DNA of 64,000 nt from UBA3076 sp964646435 (GTDB taxonomy: Bacteria; Desulfobacterota; Dissulfuribacteria; Dissulfuribacterales; UBA3076): positions 1-64,000 of the forward strand of contig CAZYEJ010000001.1 of assembly GCA_964646435.1 (NCBI GenBank), in the 5' to 3' direction. Each line of letters starts with the position of its first letter. Within the stretch, counting starts at the first letter, position 1. The notes beneath the pieces are model-generated. The model made no database searches, was not told the origin of the DNA, and saw only the letters and a program-made list of their open reading frames with translations. Positions 61,701 to 64,000 of the stretch are shown piece by piece. The position numbers and the translations under genes are program-made.

Positions 61701-62015
61701 ATGCAGAGCGCCACTCTTCATATAAAGGTAAAACCGGAAGTTGCAAAAGGATTGAAGGCCTTATCAAGGAAAAGGAATACCTCTGTGGGAGAACTTGTCA
61801 GGCAGGCTGTCATATCAAGTTATCAACTTGAACTTATTTCTTCTCTTAATACCCGTCAGAAACGTGCACTTGAGGCATATCAAGGCGGCTACATCAGTCT
61901 GTCCAGGCTCGCTGATGAAATGGGAATGAATATATGGGATATAAGGACTTGGCTGCAGGAGCATAATATCCCGCAGAACAACTCATTTCTCGAAGAGGAT
62001 GTAAGGAATGCGTAG
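61701..62015 (+). CDS. Ribbon-helix-helix antitoxin candidate
   Basis: 104 residues. The N-terminal RHH-like segment (TLHIKVKPEVAKGLKALSRK) would bind operator DNA. The C-terminal half (ALEAYQGGYISLSRLADEMG) is like UPF0175-type antitoxins. It overlaps the PIN-like toxin gene by 8 bp. It most likely represses its own operon together with the toxin. Confidence 0.78.
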   Translation: MQSATLHIKVKPEVAKGLKALSRKRNTSVGELVRQAVISSYQLELISSLNTRQKRALEAYQGGYISLSRLADEMGMNIWDIRTWLQEHNIPQNNSFLEEDVRNA

Positions 62016-62505
62016 GAGAAAATGGACATTTGATACTGTTGTCCTCAGTAATTTTCTCCTGTCAGATTCGCTGTTCCTTATTGAGAAACGCTATAACGGG
62101 AAAGGATTTATTACCAGCGAGGTATATGGTGAACTTTCCGCCGGATTTACCTCATATCCTCAACTCCAACATGTGGACAAATTTCTTGATAGCGGAGCTT
62201 TTGAGCTTACTTCGCTATCAAGAAAAGAACTCAAAATCTACAAGCAGCTCATAGGCCACCTGGGTCGAGGTGAAGCCTCTTGTATCGCTATTGCTGATAA
62301 TCGAAACACAATAATGGTTTTAGACGATCGTGCCGCAAGAAGCCAGTGTATACAGATGAACATCCCGGTCACAGGAACAATAGGCATTCTCAAAACTTCC
62401 GTAATAGGTGGTCTTCTGACCACTGCTAAGGCAGATAAAATACTCCCAAAAATGGTTGAAAAAGGTTTCTATTCCCCGGTCAGGAGCATGGCGGATATAA
62501 CATAG
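62008..62505 (+). CDS. PIN-like toxin candidate (DUF3368 type)
   Basis: 165 residues. Acidic PIN positions appear in FDTVVLSNFLL, GEASCIAIA and VLDDRAARSQC, and the ending GTIGILKTSVIGGLL is typical of the DUF3368 PIN branch. PIN toxins are usually Mg-dependent RNases that cut tRNA or rRNA. It is coupled to the RHH gene. No tRNA target can be inferred. Confidence 0.8.
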   Translation: MRRRKWTFDTVVLSNFLLSDSLFLIEKRYNGKGFITSEVYGELSAGFTSYPQLQHVDKFLDSGAFELTSLSRKELKIYKQLIGHLGRGEASCIAIADNRNTIMVLDDRAARSQCIQMNIPVTGTIGILKTSVIGGLLTTAKADKILPKMVEKGFYSPVRSMADIT

Positions 62506-62665
62506 CCAGCGCACGATTTTTCGAGAGCAGATATTTACCATCTCGAGCATGAAAACTCGCCACCCGCTCGCTGTGCTCACTCGACACACGCAGACGAACA
62601 CAGACTCGGGGCATCCCTTGACGGGCTTATCCAGCCGTTAGTGGAGAAACGCTTGAGAGAGGCAT

Positions 62666-63244
62666 TTAAGACAGCAGACCTTCAGACTTCTCACCGAAGA
62701 TCTCAGCACTGAAGATATTGATCTGTGTTTTTGGATCTTTCCAGCAGCCAGAGGCCAGACCTGCCTTCATACAGGTCTGATCCAGAAAAGTAAGCCTGTC
62801 CCACCCATTTTTTGTAGCTACCTGAGGCAACAGCACACCGCGAAAGGGTTCCTGAATGATATATATCCCGTGGGTACCTATCTTGATTTTATTTATATCA
62901 GTTATCGGCATCAGGGGAATGAGTGCGGATATCTCCAAATCTATCTCCTTAAATTCAGAGGAATGGAGTGGACGAAATCTTAGATCTTTAAAACCTGCTG
63001 ATATGGCCATGTCACCAACTACTTCGTACAGGGGTCTGTTTGCTGAAAAGGTCCCGATACATCCCCTGAGCTGGCCATGTTTGTGAATTGTTACAAATGC
63101 CCCCCTGTGTTCGAGGAGATTTGGATTTGTCACCCCGGGAAGACTGAAAGGAAGGCCTGCCAGTTCTGTCTCTATGGCCTGTCTTGCCATTTTGAGTAAC
63201 AATCGTCTTTCAGGGTCGGTGAGCTTCCCCTTTTCCATGCTCAC
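62666..63244 (-). CDS. amrA: AMMECR1-domain protein (AmmeMemoRadiSam system protein A)
   Basis: 192 residues read from GTG 63244, which shares its bases with the preceding TGA; ATG 63238 is also possible. The core AFVTIHKHGQLRGCIGTFSA is diagnostic for AMMECR1. In many anaerobes it goes with Memo and a radical-SAM protein (AmrB, AmrS), none of which is in view. It follows the sugar dehydrogenase with overlapping stop/start codons. Confidence 0.92.
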   Translation of the reverse strand: MSMEKGKLTDPERRLLLKMARQAIETELAGLPFSLPGVTNPNLLEHRGAFVTIHKHGQLRGCIGTFSANRPLYEVVGDMAISAGFKDLRFRPLHSSEFKEIDLEISALIPLMPITDINKIKIGTHGIYIIQEPFRGVLLPQVATKNGWDRLTFLDQTCMKAGLASGCWKDPKTQINIFSAEIFGEKSEGLLS

Positions 63245-64000
63245 AGTCTCCAGTACCTGATAGTCTTTTCCTTAAAATCATCAGGGTGATAAAAATCCTT
63301 TACGTCTATTACCACGCCCCTGTCAGGAGTGAGCATGTCTTTTATTACTGAAACCCCAGCTTCCACATATGTTTTGTGGGCTACTGCAAGTATGACCGCA
63401 TCAACATTGGCAGGCAGGTCCTTCAGTAAACGAATGCCATACACGGATTTGGCCTCTTGCGGATCGGCCATGGGATCATGTACCAGGGGTTCAATGCCAT
63501 ACTCCCTGAATTCGTGAATGATATCTATCACTCTGGTATTTCTTATATCAGAACAATTTTCCTTGAATGTAAGCCCGAGTATAACGACCCGGGCCCCTTC
63601 CACCCGCACCCTGGCATGGATGAGTTCCTTGACCGTCCTCTGCGCAACATATGAGCCCATTGAATCGTTGATGCGGCGCCCAGCCAGAATGACTTCGGGA
63701 TGGTATCCTGTTTGCTGGGCACAATAAGTGAGGTAGTAGGGATCAACTCCAATGCAATGGCCGCCTACCAGACCAGGTGTAAAGGAGAGGAAGTTCCATT
63801 TCGTGCAAGCGGCCTCCAGCACTGATTGTGTATCAATATCAAGGCGATTGAAAATAATGGCCAGTTCGTTCATAAGGGCAATGTTGAGATCCCGCTGTGT
63901 ATTTTCTATGACCTTGGCTGCTTCAGCCACTTTTATGCTCTCCGCCCTGTATACCCCCGCGTCCACTATAAGTTCATAAGTGCTTGCCACTTCTTCCAGT
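63241..64000 (-). CDS. Nucleotide-sugar dehydrogenase (partial)
   Basis: Only the C-terminal part is in the window (about 253 residues); the gene runs past the right edge. It oxidises a UDP-sugar C6 alcohol to a uronic acid with NAD. The active-site cysteine is in PGLVGGHCIGVDPYYL, and ILGLTFKENCSDIRNTR is the C-terminal UDP-binding motif. The sequence best fits the UDP-N-acetyl-galactosamine/glucosamine 6-dehydrogenase branch (WbpO/TviB/VipA type) used for surface polysaccharides. Confidence 0.9.
   Translation of the reverse strand, partial: LEEVASTYELIVDAGVYRAESIKVAEAAKVIENTQRDLNIALMNELAIIFNRLDIDTQSVLEAACTKWNFLSFTPGLVGGHCIGVDPYYLTYCAQQTGYHPEVILAGRRINDSMGSYVAQRTVKELIHARVRVEGARVVILGLTFKENCSDIRNTRVIDIIHEFREYGIEPLVHDPMADPQEAKSVYGIRLLKDLPANVDAVILAVAHKTYVEAGVSVIKDMLTPDRGVVIDVKDFYHPDDFKEKTIRYWRL

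Overview
The window looks like chromosome from an anaerobic, probably sulfate-reducing member of the Desulfobacterota (former Deltaproteobacteria). This is inferred from the gene families and is not backed by any marker gene: an FmdE-type protein beside a MoeA-like pterin-binding protein, a TrpB2-type tryptophan synthase, a DUF6178 protein, a GH57 branching enzyme, a CobI/CbiL corrinoid methylase and an AmrA protein. Housekeeping genes sit in short operons. Between them lies an unusual density of decayed transposase fragments, dispersed inverted-repeat elements and defence genes.

Region 1 (1-3.98 kb): a large membrane protein with a degenerate PHP-like N-terminal half, then the broken tail of a papain-like (NlpC/P60-like) gene. 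Region 2 (3.98-16.66 kb) is the main accessory island. A seven-gene minus-strand operon encodes, in transcription order, an excisionase-like HTH protein, a DUF499 ATPase, DUF3780, a DUF1156 DNA methylase, the DarT toxin, the DarG antitoxin and a PLD-SNF2 helicase. It has a visible promoter, operator-like repeats and several 4-bp gene overlaps. The island is bracketed by two apparently identical 212-bp direct repeats, which are the 3' ends of a REP-associated tyrosine transposase (RAYT) element. I read it as a methylation- and helicase-based phage-defence locus with a DNA ADP-ribosylation toxin-antitoxin module built into the operon.

Region 3 (17-31.2 kb): an S9 peptidase, broken toxin-antitoxin genes, tRNA-Val, a coiled-coil protein, a protein-repair and purine/methylthioadenosine salvage cluster (pcm, a LOG-like gene, mtaD, purine nucleoside phosphorylase), a CcsA-like membrane protein with a partner, and a MacB-like ABC exporter (ATPase and two permeases). 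Region 4 (31.2-40.7 kb) is a second accessory island: a type I restriction-modification operon in the order R-S-AlbA/Schlafen-like-M, then an intact MNT-HEPN pair. Oppositely oriented REP hairpins flank it, together with a broken MntA gene on the left and a RAYT fragment on the right. It lies between the ABC exporter genes and a periplasmic adaptor gene (42.7-43.8 kb) that probably belongs with them.

Region 5 (40.7-64 kb): prfC, the adaptor, tRNA-Phe and tRNA-Arg with promoters, a histidine-kinase-like protein, DUF6178, cobI, an RluA-type pseudouridine synthase, GH57, FmdE and MoeA-like genes, YggT, DivIVA, dusB, an outer-membrane SphA/MetA-pathway-like protein, trpB2, an AAA ATPase, a LysE exporter, an RHH-PIN toxin-antitoxin pair, amrA, and a nucleotide-sugar dehydrogenase cut off by the right edge. 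Many intergenic gaps hold cruciforms with arms made of short repeated words, or MITE-like elements. Two of these repeats have altered gene ends: one supplies the C-terminus of the nucleoside phosphorylase, and one lies immediately before the real start of the GH57 gene.
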